Shown here piece by piece: positions 16,976 through 25,964 of a DNA stretch of 64,000 nt (position 1 is its first letter; the number at the start of each line of letters is the position of its first letter). The translations under genes were made by a program, and so were the position numbers. This DNA is from Rhodococcoides kyotonense (GTDB lineage Bacteria > Actinomycetota > Actinomycetes > Mycobacteriales > Mycobacteriaceae), in contig NZ_FZOW01000025.1 in assembly GCF_900188125.1 (NCBI RefSeq), positions 1 through 64,000 of the forward strand, read 5' to 3'. The notes beneath the pieces are model-generated. The model ran no database searches and had not been told where the DNA came from. It worked only from the letters and a program-made list of their open reading frames with translations.

Positions 16976-17941
16976 TCATGCTCGGTCACCCAGCCAGGAA
17001 GAGGCCGAGATGAGCACCTTGCCTCGGGACGGATTCTCCTGCAGGAACGCTGCCTCGTATGCCGATGGCGCTTTGTCGATATCGACGACGTGGCTGACCA
17101 ACTCGGCCATCCCGGGGTGAGCGACCAGGTAGTCCTCGGCGAGCGGCAGGTAGGTACTCCAATTCGGCTGGACATTTGCCACCAGTGTCAGGCATTTACG
17201 GAAAAATGCTTTGTAGTGGAAAGCGTAGACATCGTCGTCGGGCACACCGAAAGCGAGAATCGTACCGCGGTGGGCTGCAGCATCCACAGCGATGTTGGCC
17301 AATTCAGGATTGTGACCGGCGGCATCGACAACCAGGTCGTACTTGATGTTCGAGTCGATCGACGTGGTCAGGGAGTCGAAGTGGTCGACCAGGGGGGCGC
17401 CCGAGCGATTCTGCGGGTCGACCCCGTGAAGTACGTCGACACCGAGTTGTCTGAGGACGTACCCGAACATCAGGCCGATGGACCCAGCTCCGATCACCAG
17501 AGCACGCGATCCGGTGATATCGGGGAGCCGATCTACCGCCGCCAGTACGGTGGCCAGTGGTTGAGCGAGGATGGCGGTTTCATCATCGAGTGAATGACGC
17601 AGCACGTAGGTCTTGGCGATCTCGGCGTGAAAGAGTTCGGTGAGGCCGGAGTCGGCTCGCGGAATCGCGATGACTTTTTTGCCGACCAACGCTGGTTCGG
17701 TGGTGGATTCGATGACTGTGCCGACACATTCGTGGAGAGGAAAGCCAACCGGCGATCCACCGAGGGGGTTGCGCCCGGTGACGAAGCCGGGTCGGTCGCT
17801 ACCGCACAGTCCTGCCAGTTCCAATCTGACGGTCACGTCTCCAGGTCCAGCAACGCCTGGTCTGGGGGTCTCTATCGCGGCCATGTCTGCTGGGCCGACC
17901 ATGTGGAATCCGCGGATGTCTGCGCTGTCGTCGTGTTGCAT
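16976..17941 (-). CDS. Zinc-type medium-chain alcohol/sugar-alcohol dehydrogenase
   Basis: A 321-residue MDR-family protein. The N-terminal GroES-like part has the catalytic-zinc type segment ELAGLCGSDRPGF and HECVGTV (Cys and His-Glu ligands). The structural zinc loop with four cysteines is missing, making it shorter than classical 340-350-residue members. The Rossmann segment is ALVIGAGSIGLMFGYVLRQLG. It oxidises an alcohol with NAD(P)+, with a sugar alcohol or sugar acid likely from context. It lies 24 bases after the Gfo/Idh/MocA gene and 73 bases before the aldehyde dehydrogenase. Confidence 0.8.
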   Translation of the reverse strand: MQHDDSADIRGFHMVGPADMAAIETPRPGVAGPGDVTVRLELAGLCGSDRPGFVTGRNPLGGSPVGFPLHECVGTVIESTTEPALVGKKVIAIPRADSGLTELFHAEIAKTYVLRHSLDDETAILAQPLATVLAAVDRLPDITGSRALVIGAGSIGLMFGYVLRQLGVDVLHGVDPQNRSGAPLVDHFDSLTTSIDSNIKYDLVVDAAGHNPELANIAVDAAAHRGTILAFGVPDDDVYAFHYKAFFRKCLTLVANVQPNWSTYLPLAEDYLVAHPGMAELVSHVVDIDKAPSAYEAAFLQENPSRGKVLISASSWLGDRA

Positions 17942-17965
17942 TGGATATGTCCTCAGGTTGCAGTG

Positions 17966-18880
17966 TTATGTGCGATCGGTGTGCGAAAGTTGCTGTGCAC
18001 GTGCGGAAATCATTTCGATCAGCTGTACGTGGTGTACTGCTGCATCGACTGTGGTGATCTCCGCTGCGCCGACAGGAATCGGTCTCTGTTGGGTTTCGGC
18101 GAGGAGCTGATCGACCATGCACGTGAATGCTTCGACTTGGTCGACGGGCTGCGGCGGCAGGGTGCTGCTGTGGTCGTCTCCGATCAGCTGCAGCGTCTCG
18201 TGCAGGGCCGGTGTATCGGTGTGCACGTTGATCATGACCGTGCTGGTCGTTCCCGAATCGTGCCGCAGCTGCAGCCGGATGTCGCCTTCGGCGTCGAATT
18301 GGTCGACGGTGAAGCCGATTACGCCGCCGAGGATGTACTCCAATTGGGAGAGCACGTGCGGGCCGACGTCGAATAGCGCTCCGCTTCGATCGCGCCATTG
18401 TCCCGAGAATGGATTATGTGGCAGGAATGCCGAAGCGATCCATTCCAGGTGTGCACTGTCCCAGTGCCGTTCGGCTTGCTCTTGCAGCCAGGCCAGCCGG
18501 GTGGGGCTGTAGAAGCGTGGGAGAAAGACACGTGCGGCCACACCGTTCTCTCGCACAGTATCGGCCAAATCCGCTGCAACGGAGCTGTTCATGCCGACCG
18601 GCTTCTCCAGGAGCAGGCTTCGGCCGGCACCCGCTGCGTGGAGCGCGTATGTCGGCTGGTGGCTGGGAACCAACGCCAGATCGACGATATCGACGTCGGC
18701 GACCATGGCTTCGTAGTCGTCGAATGCTCGGACCCCGTACTGTTCGGCGATCGCCGCTGTTTTTGCCCGGTCGCGACCCCACACTCCGGCCAAGATCACC
18801 TCCGGGTGGGCTGCCAGCGCTGGCAGATGAACGCGTTGGGCCCATACCCCGGTTCCAGCGACACCTACGGTGGGTTTCAT
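17966..18880 (-). CDS. Gfo/Idh/MocA-family NAD(P)-dependent dehydrogenase
   Basis: A 304-residue protein. It opens VGVAGTGVWAQRVHLPALAA, the dinucleotide-binding Rossmann motif, and has the EKPVG motif (LLLEKPVGMNSSVAADLA) with the family lysine, then a C-terminal alpha/beta substrate domain. The family oxidises a ring hydroxyl of sugars, inositols or sugar acids. It sits between the ABC binding protein and the alcohol dehydrogenase in the same operon, fitting the first oxidation of an imported sugar-like substrate. Confidence 0.85.
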   Translation of the reverse strand: MKPTVGVAGTGVWAQRVHLPALAAHPEVILAGVWGRDRAKTAAIAEQYGVRAFDDYEAMVADVDIVDLALVPSHQPTYALHAAGAGRSLLLEKPVGMNSSVAADLADTVRENGVAARVFLPRFYSPTRLAWLQEQAERHWDSAHLEWIASAFLPHNPFSGQWRDRSGALFDVGPHVLSQLEYILGGVIGFTVDQFDAEGDIRLQLRHDSGTTSTVMINVHTDTPALHETLQLIGDDHSSTLPPQPVDQVEAFTCMVDQLLAETQQRPIPVGAAEITTVDAAVHHVQLIEMISARAQQLSHTDRT

Positions 18881-18981
18881 CGAGTTCTACCAATCATCGG
18901 ATTCTCTGCACGGTGTTAGTGGTCGATTGCGACTGTGAAATCCGGTGCGTGCAGCCGGACACCTGCTGCACGCACCGGGAC

Positions 18982-20562
18982 TCAGGGTTGCGTCGGGTTT
19001 ACTGTCCAAGCGAGGTCGACCACAGGGTTCTGCGTGGTGATGTCGACTCCCGAGACGCGTGTCGGGTCGTAGACGGTGACCTGGTCGCGGACGTAGACGT
19101 TGGAGAACCATGCCTGATCGACCAACGCTGTACGCCAGGCATCGGCATAAGCCGCGTTGCGTGAATCGTCGTCGAGTGCGACAGCGCCGCTGTGCAACGC
19201 GGCATCGACTTGTGGGTTGCTGACCTTCCACGGGTTGTACTGATTGGCACCGCCGGTGAAGAAGCTCTTGGCTTGGACGTACGTGGGCAGGGCGCCATAA
19301 TTGAATGCGACGACGGGAAATTTCTTGGCGATGACGTCGGCGCGAAGCTGACCGAGATCTGTATAGGTTGTCAGGTTCGCATTGACGCCGATCTTGGCCC
19401 AATTCTCGATCACCGCCTGAGCAACGAGGTTCGTGTTGTTCGACGTGGGCGCCGACATCTCGAAGGTGAAGCCGTCGGGGTAGCCGGCTTCTACGAGTAG
19501 TTGCTTTGCCTTGTCCAGATCGAATGCGAATGCGTCGACGTCCTGGGGGTCGTAGCCGGGGAATCCATTCAGCACCAGCGACGCGTTGGGGACGGAGAAG
19601 TCCTTGAACACCGCATCGGAGATCGATGGGCGGTCGATGGCGTAGTTCAATGCCTGGCGGACGCGAGGATCACCGAGAGCTGGTACGGTCTCGCCGGCTC
19701 GATCGAGGTATCCGATTCCGGTGAGGCCGAACGGCGCTGTGGCTACCGAGAGACCTCGTTCCCGTGCAGCGGCGGCGGTGGGGCGGTCGGCGCTGAACAG
19801 ATCGGCTGCACCGCTTTGCACTGCTTGTAGTGCGGCGGAATAGTTTCCGACCACTTTGATGACGACCTTGTCCCATTTGATGCGGCTGTCGTCCCAGTAG
19901 TGGGGGTTCGGGACGTAGACGTAGGTGTCGTTGGAGATCGTCTGTTCGTAGTCGAGCATGTATGGGCCTGCCCCGTATGTGCCTCGCTTCAACGATTGCG
20001 GGTCGCCCAGGCCGTCCTCGGAGACGACCGAGCCGAGCAGCATGCGCTGTGAGAGCAGGAACGGCAACGCGTCGTTGGGCTCACTGCTGGTGATCAGGAC
20101 AGTATTATCGTTCGCCGGCGTGACGGAGGTGACCGAGCCGAGCCAGTTGGGACCGTTGACGCCCTTGGTTCGGCCGTAATCCAAGGACTTGGCAACCGAT
20201 TCGGCGGTCATGGGGAAGCCGTCGGAGAATCTGACCCCGTCGCGAAGCGTGACGGCCAAGACGGTCTGCGTGTCGTCGGTGTACTCCCATCGGGTTGCCA
20301 GATCGGGCACGACTTCCCCGTTTCCGTCGATTCGAGTCAACGAGTCGTAGGCCAGGTTGATGTACATGTTGTTGATCTGGTCCACGGCCTGAAGCATCGG
20401 GTCGAGGCTCGTCGGGCCCACGCTCGCGGCCACTGTGAGGACTTTGGCATCGGCGTCGGTGGCGCTCGAACATCCCGTCAATCCGGCTGCGAGCACAAGT
20501 ATCGTCGCGGCGGCGGCTGTGGTGAGCCTGATGCCGGGTCGGACGAATGATCGAAACCTCAT
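18982..20562 (-). CDS. ABC transporter substrate-binding lipoprotein (family 5, DppA/OppA-type)
   Basis: A 526-residue protein from ATG 20562 after GGAGAG; the frame extends 21 codons upstream without a better start. It has a basic N terminus, a hydrophobic core and lipobox LTGC, so it is a lipoprotein on the outer face of the membrane. SBP_bac_5 features follow: an early ASVGPTSLDPML, then LATRWEYTDD, TLRDGVRFSDG and YGAGPYML. Family 5 proteins bind peptides, nickel or, in several cases, oligosaccharides; clustering with sugar-type dehydrogenases favours a carbohydrate or glycoconjugate. Confidence 0.88.
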   Translation of the reverse strand: MRFRSFVRPGIRLTTAAAATILVLAAGLTGCSSATDADAKVLTVAASVGPTSLDPMLQAVDQINNMYINLAYDSLTRIDGNGEVVPDLATRWEYTDDTQTVLAVTLRDGVRFSDGFPMTAESVAKSLDYGRTKGVNGPNWLGSVTSVTPANDNTVLITSSEPNDALPFLLSQRMLLGSVVSEDGLGDPQSLKRGTYGAGPYMLDYEQTISNDTYVYVPNPHYWDDSRIKWDKVVIKVVGNYSAALQAVQSGAADLFSADRPTAAAARERGLSVATAPFGLTGIGYLDRAGETVPALGDPRVRQALNYAIDRPSISDAVFKDFSVPNASLVLNGFPGYDPQDVDAFAFDLDKAKQLLVEAGYPDGFTFEMSAPTSNNTNLVAQAVIENWAKIGVNANLTTYTDLGQLRADVIAKKFPVVAFNYGALPTYVQAKSFFTGGANQYNPWKVSNPQVDAALHSGAVALDDDSRNAAYADAWRTALVDQAWFSNVYVRDQVTVYDPTRVSGVDITTQNPVVDLAWTVNPTQP

Positions 20563-20617
20563 TGATCTCTCCGTTGGGTGCGGGCGTGTGTCGGTGCCGC
20601 TGGGGCTATGGGGGCGG

Positions 20618-21463
20618 TCAGGCACGAGCGTTCACCTGAGTCGATGCCATTGCGAGGGACTCCCACTTCTTGCGCCGTTCACGTTGAATGGCCGGGTCGG
20701 GGTGTGGTTCGGCTGCCAGTAGGCGTTTTGTGTAGTCGTGGCTGGGATTCGAGTACACCTCGTCGGTGGGGCCAGTCTCGACCGCGTGGCCGGCGCTCAT
20801 GACCATCACGCGGTCGCACAGCACTCGAACCACGGCCAGGTCATGTGCAATGAACAGATACGCAACTCCGGTCTCGCTCTGCTGTTTACGGAACAGGTTC
20901 ATGATGTGCGCCTGAACCGAGAGGTCCAGTGCCGACACTGGTTCATCGCAGACGACCAGCCTGGGGGAGGGCATGAAGGCCCGTGCGATGGCGATTCGTT
21001 GACGTTGGCCACCTGAGAACGACCCGGGCAACTTGTCCATGGCATCGGAGTTCAATCCGACATTGTCGAGCAATTCGGCCGCGCGTTCGAGTGAAGCTCG
21101 TTTGCTCATCGTCTTGTTCGCGACGACCGGTTCGGTGAGGATGTCGCGAATCTTCTTGGCTTCGTTCAGTGAGCTCCGTGGGTCCTGGAACACCACTTGG
21201 ATGTCGGTCGAGAGCTTTTGGCGCTCTTTCCGGTTGACGTTCGTTATGTCTCGTCCCTCGAACAGGATTCGTCCGGCTACGGGCCGCGACAGGCCGAGGA
21301 TTGCTCGCCCGATCGTGGACTTTCCGGACCCTGATTCGCCGACGATGCCGAGTGCTTCTCCAGCGTTGATCCCGAGACTGATGTCATGCACCACGCATAC
21401 CGCACGCTGACCTGATCCGTAGGCAACGTCTAGGTGTTCGAGCTCGAGCAATGGGGTGGTCAT
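20618..21463 (-). CDS. ABC transporter ATP-binding protein (DppF/OppF-type)
   Basis: A 281-residue ATPase with Walker A GESGSGKST, signature SFSGGQRQR, Walker B LVVCDEPVSALD and switch His in LFIAHDLAVV. The C-terminal oligopeptide-type extension (YTKRLLAAEPHPDP) is present. It powers the importer encoded by neighbouring genes and lies 4 bases downstream of the permease-ATPase fusion. Confidence 0.9.
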   Translation of the reverse strand: MTTPLLELEHLDVAYGSGQRAVCVVHDISLGINAGEALGIVGESGSGKSTIGRAILGLSRPVAGRILFEGRDITNVNRKERQKLSTDIQVVFQDPRSSLNEAKKIRDILTEPVVANKTMSKRASLERAAELLDNVGLNSDAMDKLPGSFSGGQRQRIAIARAFMPSPRLVVCDEPVSALDLSVQAHIMNLFRKQQSETGVAYLFIAHDLAVVRVLCDRVMVMSAGHAVETGPTDEVYSNPSHDYTKRLLAAEPHPDPAIQRERRKKWESLAMASTQVNARA

Positions 21464-21467
21464 GAGC

Positions 21468-23282
21468 TCACCTTTCGGCCTGGGCGAAGGATGCGGATTC
21501 AGGCTTGGTGCTGGGTGTTTCGAATGTTCCGGTGATCACGGGGAGGTCTGTCAGCGCTGTCGCACCGTGCGGATTCGATGCCAGCAGTGCCTGGGTGTAT
21601 GGGTGTTGTGGGTCGTTGTATATGAGTTCTGCGGTGCTTTCTTCGACTACTTCGCCCTTGTACATCACGACGACGCGATCGCAGACGTCTGCCACAACAC
21701 CCCAGTCGTGGGTGATGATGACGATGGACAGGCCGGCGGTCTCGCGCAACCGGATGAGCAGACCCAGGATCCCGGCTTGCACCGTCACATCCAGAGCAGT
21801 GGTCGGTTCGTCGGCGACCAGTAGCTCGGGCTCACCGGACAGCGCGAACGCGATGGACACTCGTTGGGCCATGCCGCCCGAGAGTTGATGAGGATAACTC
21901 CGATAGCACGTCTGCGGATCGCGGATCTCCACCAATTCGAGCAGTTCGATGGCGCGGGCTTTGGCCTCGTCCTTGGTCAGTGCAGTATTGGATCTGATGG
22001 CCTCGACCAGCTGTTTGCCGGTTGTGAAGTTGGGGTCGAGAGCGACCATCGGTTCCTGTGCCACGTAGGCGATGCGACTACCTCGGTATGCACTGAGCTC
22101 TTTGCTGCTCAGTGACAGAAGATTGGTTCCGTCGTAGACGGCGGTGCCAGAAGTGACGACCGCAGAGTTGCCGACGACGCCGAGGATCGCCGAAGCAACC
22201 GTGGACTTCCCTGATCCGGACTCACCGACGATACCGACGGTTTCTCCGCGTCTGACCTGGAATCCGACTCCGCGAACGACTGGTTTGACGTCCTCACCGA
22301 CTCGGTAGCCGACACTGAGATCATCAACGGCGAGCAGCACCTCTGCCGGTACCTGCGGAAACACCGAGGCTGGCGCGAGTGCTCCACTGTTGAGGGTCAG
22401 TTTGGGTTCGGTCCAGCCTCCGGTGAGTCTGTTACGCAGCGAGTCACCCAAGAGTCCGACCGACAGCGCTGTCAAAGCGATGATGGCACCGGTGGGATAG
22501 AGCATCCACGCGTTGAGGGAGATGTTGGCGGCTGCTTCGGCCACCATGTTGCCCCAGCTCGGATCCGGCGGTTGTGTGCCGAATCCCAGGAAGCTCAACG
22601 CGCTTTCGAGGACGATGACGTTGGCCCCGAATACGGTGCCCTGCACCACGATCAGACCGATCGTGCGCGGCAGGATGTGCCGGAAGATGATGCGCAAGGG
22701 AGACAGTCCCGAGACGCGCGCGGCGTCGACGAACAACTCGTTTCGAGCCGCCGCCGCTGCTGAGCGGACCATGAGGGCGAGCACCGGAGCGCACAACAGC
22801 CCGAATACGAACATGGCCAGGTACAGATTGCCACGGTAGATCGAGAGCACCACGAACAAGATGATGATGTGCGGCATGGCGATGAAAATGGCGTTGAGTC
22901 CGGAAATTCCGCGATCGGTCCATCCGCTGAGATACCCCGCCAGCAAGCCGAGAGTACTACCCACCACAAGGTAGGTCACCAGCGCAATCACCACGGCGGC
23001 CAGCGTCGACTGGCCTCCGAACATCAATCGCGACAACAGATCGCGTCCGAGACTGTCGGTCCCTAGCCAATGCGCACTGCTGGGGCCCTGCAGGATTCGA
23101 GTCAGATCCTGATCCATCGAGTCATAGGGCGCGAGAACAGATGCCAACACGCACGCGATGATCACCACGGCCAGCCACGTGCCGGCAACCGCAGTGAACG
23201 CCGACAACTTCGGTCGGCGCCGACGAACTTGTGTTTGCGCGGCGACCGCGCTGGGGGAGTCTGGGGTCAGGAGAGTACTCAC
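21468..23282 (-). CDS. Fused ABC permease-ATPase (DppC-DppD)
   Basis: A 604-residue protein from GTG 23282, which overlaps the DppB stop as GTGA. Residues about 1-300 form a DppC-type permease: first helix at about 30-50, then HWLGTDSLGRDLLSRLMFGG, and the EAA-like loop LFVDAARVSGLSPLRIIFRHIL. Residues about 330-604 form a DppD ATPase: GESGSGKST, QLSGGMAQR, LLVADEPTTALD and IIITHDWGVV. Usually these are separate genes; a Gln/Pro-containing linker near 310-330 joins them here. No stop or frameshift sign was seen, so the fusion looks natural. Confidence 0.88.
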   Translation of the reverse strand: MSTLLTPDSPSAVAAQTQVRRRRPKLSAFTAVAGTWLAVVIIACVLASVLAPYDSMDQDLTRILQGPSSAHWLGTDSLGRDLLSRLMFGGQSTLAAVVIALVTYLVVGSTLGLLAGYLSGWTDRGISGLNAIFIAMPHIIILFVVLSIYRGNLYLAMFVFGLLCAPVLALMVRSAAAAARNELFVDAARVSGLSPLRIIFRHILPRTIGLIVVQGTVFGANVIVLESALSFLGFGTQPPDPSWGNMVAEAAANISLNAWMLYPTGAIIALTALSVGLLGDSLRNRLTGGWTEPKLTLNSGALAPASVFPQVPAEVLLAVDDLSVGYRVGEDVKPVVRGVGFQVRRGETVGIVGESGSGKSTVASAILGVVGNSAVVTSGTAVYDGTNLLSLSSKELSAYRGSRIAYVAQEPMVALDPNFTTGKQLVEAIRSNTALTKDEAKARAIELLELVEIRDPQTCYRSYPHQLSGGMAQRVSIAFALSGEPELLVADEPTTALDVTVQAGILGLLIRLRETAGLSIVIITHDWGVVADVCDRVVVMYKGEVVEESTAELIYNDPQHPYTQALLASNPHGATALTDLPVITGTFETPSTKPESASFAQAER

Positions 23283-24220
23283 TGGGTCCTCGCCTTCGGA
23301 TTGAGCAGGGCATGGGCGATATCGCCGAAGAGGGTTGCGGCGAGTACAACGACGGTGTACGCCAGCACTGCACCCTGAATGGTGACCAGGTCGTGCTGAG
23401 TGGTGGTGATGACGACGAGCGAACCGAGGCCCGGTAGGGCGAAAATGGCCTCGAGTGCCACCGTGCCGCCGAACAAATTGACGAAGCACGCCACCATTGC
23501 GGTAAGAATCGCAACTGCGGCATGCCGCAGTCCGTGTCGGAAAATCAGAGAACGAGTGGAAATGCCGTTGGCTTGCATGAATTTCATGAAGTCACGGCTG
23601 AGTGCCTGAGCCATCGAATCGCGTGTCTGTTTGGCGATGATGGCGATTCCGGCCACCGCGAGTGCGGACACAGGCAAGATGATGTGGCGGATGAATTCCG
23701 ACGTATCTTCTTGTGGTGGAACGTATCCCAGTGGCGGTAGGAGTTCGAGTCGCCCGGCGATCAGTACGACGAGCAACAGTGCGATCCAGAAGTTCGGCAA
23801 GGAGATGCCACACATGGCGACGACGTCGACGATCTTCGCCCAGACGCCGCGCTTGACCGCGGCCCAAGTGCCCAGAACTACGCCGATGACCGTTGCTGCG
23901 ATCGTGGCAAGGCCTGCGACATAGACGGTCGGCCACACACGCTGTGTGATGACCCTGGACACGTCTTCACCGGTGTACAGGGATGTTCCCAGATCGCCGT
24001 GCACAGCACCGGTCAGCCAGTACCACCATTGAACATAGAACGGTTTATCGAGATTGAGCTGCGCGTTGAGGGCGGCGATACGTTCGGGTGTGGCGTCCTC
24101 ACCGAGCACGACAGTGGCGGCGTCACCGGGAATCAGGGACACCAGAAAGTAGGTGATGATGGACATGAGCAGCAACACGGGGATGGCGAACAGTACCCGG
24201 TTGACGATGAGGCGAGTCAT
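23279..24220 (-). CDS. ABC transporter permease (DppB-type)
   Basis: A 313-residue membrane protein with six helices. It opens MTRLIVNRVLFAIPVLLLMS, typical of DppB/OppB, followed by a large first external loop (LIPGDAATVVLGEDATPE). The EAA loop reads DFMKFMQANGISTRSLIFRHGLR. Its stop overlaps the next start by four bases, so the two permease parts are made together. Confidence 0.9.
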   Translation of the reverse strand: MTRLIVNRVLFAIPVLLLMSIITYFLVSLIPGDAATVVLGEDATPERIAALNAQLNLDKPFYVQWWYWLTGAVHGDLGTSLYTGEDVSRVITQRVWPTVYVAGLATIAATVIGVVLGTWAAVKRGVWAKIVDVVAMCGISLPNFWIALLLVVLIAGRLELLPPLGYVPPQEDTSEFIRHIILPVSALAVAGIAIIAKQTRDSMAQALSRDFMKFMQANGISTRSLIFRHGLRHAAVAILTAMVACFVNLFGGTVALEAIFALPGLGSLVVITTTQHDLVTIQGAVLAYTVVVLAATLFGDIAHALLNPKARTQ

Positions 24221-24366
24221 CGCGAATCCATAATCGTTTGCAGACAGGAGGTTTCAGCCGTCTGCGCTGGACTCAGGTGAATTGTCATAGTGCTTCCTGT
24301 TTTCCGTACTTCCTTGTACGTACCGATCGCAGCTGGTGTGACGTCGCGCCGGTAGCTGCTGACGGT

Positions 24367-24969
24367 CTAGGACACCTCGGTGAGAGCCGCATTGAAAGCA
24401 ACTGCGACGAGAACCGCGCCCGCGTCGGGGTTTCCGAGGGCACGTTCGGGCTGACTACGAGCTCTGCCGATACGAGGGGTCATCGTTTTCGTTGCTTCCA
24501 TCCCCTTCTGGGCCGAGGCCGCAACAGCGAATCGGATGTCGTCCCACGGCAGATCGGCGGACGCCTTTCGCGCGGTGTCGGCGGCCGGTGCCAGTGCGTC
24601 GAGAAGGGTTCTGTCCCCCGGCGCGGCCTTGCCTCGTTTCTGTATGCCTTCTTGTGCAGCGGTCAGGGCCGCCGCCAACTGTTCGCGTGGCGATCCGCTG
24701 TTGTCGAGCTTGGACGCAGACAGAAAGGCCGTCGCAATCAACGTTCCACAGCTCGATGCTGCGGTGCCTGCGATGCGGCGTCCACATTGCTGTAGCAACG
24801 TCGACGTGTCGCCCGTGTTGGCTGCGACTGCTTCGCGGATCGCGGCAGCGACTTTGCCTGCAGTCAATCCGAGATCGCCATCACCGACGATCGAATCCAA
24901 TCGTGTCAGTTCATCGACGTTGTTCTCGAGCGCCTCCGCAGCTGCGGTGAGCGAGTTCGCGATCGTCAT
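24367..24969 (-). CDS. DhaL-type kinase ATP-binding subunit
   Basis: A 200-residue protein from ATG 24969; the longer frame upstream overlaps the DhaK gene and is not family-like. The metal-nucleotide site IVGDGDLGLTAGKV and ASSCGTLIATAF and the C-terminal RSQPERALGNPDAGAV fit the all-helical DhaL domain, which phosphorylates triose- or tetrose-ketone substrates held covalently by DhaK. The ATG overlaps the DhaK stop. No DhaM/PTS gene is nearby, so ATP is the likely donor. Confidence 0.85.
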   Translation of the reverse strand: MTIANSLTAAAEALENNVDELTRLDSIVGDGDLGLTAGKVAAAIREAVAANTGDTSTLLQQCGRRIAGTAASSCGTLIATAFLSASKLDNSGSPREQLAAALTAAQEGIQKRGKAAPGDRTLLDALAPAADTARKASADLPWDDIRFAVAASAQKGMEATKTMTPRIGRARSQPERALGNPDAGAVLVAVAFNAALTEVS

Positions 24970-25964
24970 GACTGCTCGAAGAAGGGTGTGCGAACGGGAG
25001 CATCGACGGCGTGGGCGAGTTCGTCGTCGAGTACCAGGATGCTCAACGACGCACCTGCCATCTCGAGCGAGGTGACGAATTCTCCCACCCAACGACGGTA
25101 GATGCTGATTCCACGATCGGCGAGAACCCTGTGCACACGGCGGTAGATCACGTAGAGCTCCTCCGCTGGTGTCGCTCCCAGTCCGTTCACCAGAACGGCA
25201 ACTCGACTGCCCGAGGGAATGTCGATGTCGGCCAAGATGCCACCGAGGAGTTCGTCGGCAATCTCGTCGGCGCTCTGTAGCGCTCGGCGCGCGATGCCCT
25301 GCTCTCCGTGAATGCCCATTCCGATCTCCATCTGCCCGACGGGTAGATCGAAGGTCGCTTTCCCCACTGCGGGGAGCACCATCGGCGAGAGCGCGACTCC
25401 GAACGAGCGCAGGTTTTTAGCGGCACGTTCGGTAAAGGCAACGACGTCGTCTAGCGGCGCGCCGGCTGCAGCTTTGGCGCCGGCGACCTTGTAGAGAAGG
25501 AACAGTCCGGCGATGCCGCGGCGAAACTGCTCTTCGCCCTTGGGGGCAGATGCGACATCGTCCCGGCCCACAACCGTGCGCACGGTGTGTCCGTCGAGTT
25601 CTGCAAGCTCTCCTCCCAGGTCGAAGTTCATCAGATCTCCGCCGTAGTTCCCGTAAAGATAGAGAACCCCGGCACCGGAGTCGACTTCCTTGGTGACTTC
25701 CAGAATCTGATCGGGGGTAGGCGAAGCGAATATGTCGCCTACTGCGACCCCATCGAGCAGGCCTTCTCCCACATATCCGAGGAACAGTGGGAGGTGACCG
25801 GACCCTCCGCCGGTGACGATACCGACTTTGCCCTGCACAGGGGCGCTTACGCGCACGATGGAGTGCGGGTCGTCGACGGCACGTAACTGATCACCGTGTG
25901 CGAGCAGGATCCCGTCGAGCATCTCGGAGACCAGATCCTGAGGGTCGTTGATGAGCTTTTGCAT
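24966..25964 (-). CDS. DhaK-type dihydroxyacetone/tetrulose kinase substrate-binding subunit
   Basis: A 332-residue protein. GIVTGGGSGHLPLFLGYVG and NYGGDLMNFDLG match the substrate-binding core, and the catalytic histidine occurs in GMGIHGEQG, where the substrate carbonyl is held as a hemiaminal. Related DhaK/L pairs phosphorylate dihydroxyacetone, erythrulose or similar keto-sugars. It lies 9 bases after the DapA-family copy and overlaps dhaL, so the lyase, kinase and importer are one operon. Confidence 0.88.
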   Translation of the reverse strand: MQKLINDPQDLVSEMLDGILLAHGDQLRAVDDPHSIVRVSAPVQGKVGIVTGGGSGHLPLFLGYVGEGLLDGVAVGDIFASPTPDQILEVTKEVDSGAGVLYLYGNYGGDLMNFDLGGELAELDGHTVRTVVGRDDVASAPKGEEQFRRGIAGLFLLYKVAGAKAAAGAPLDDVVAFTERAAKNLRSFGVALSPMVLPAVGKATFDLPVGQMEIGMGIHGEQGIARRALQSADEIADELLGGILADIDIPSGSRVAVLVNGLGATPAEELYVIYRRVHRVLADRGISIYRRWVGEFVTSLEMAGASLSILVLDDELAHAVDAPVRTPFFEQS

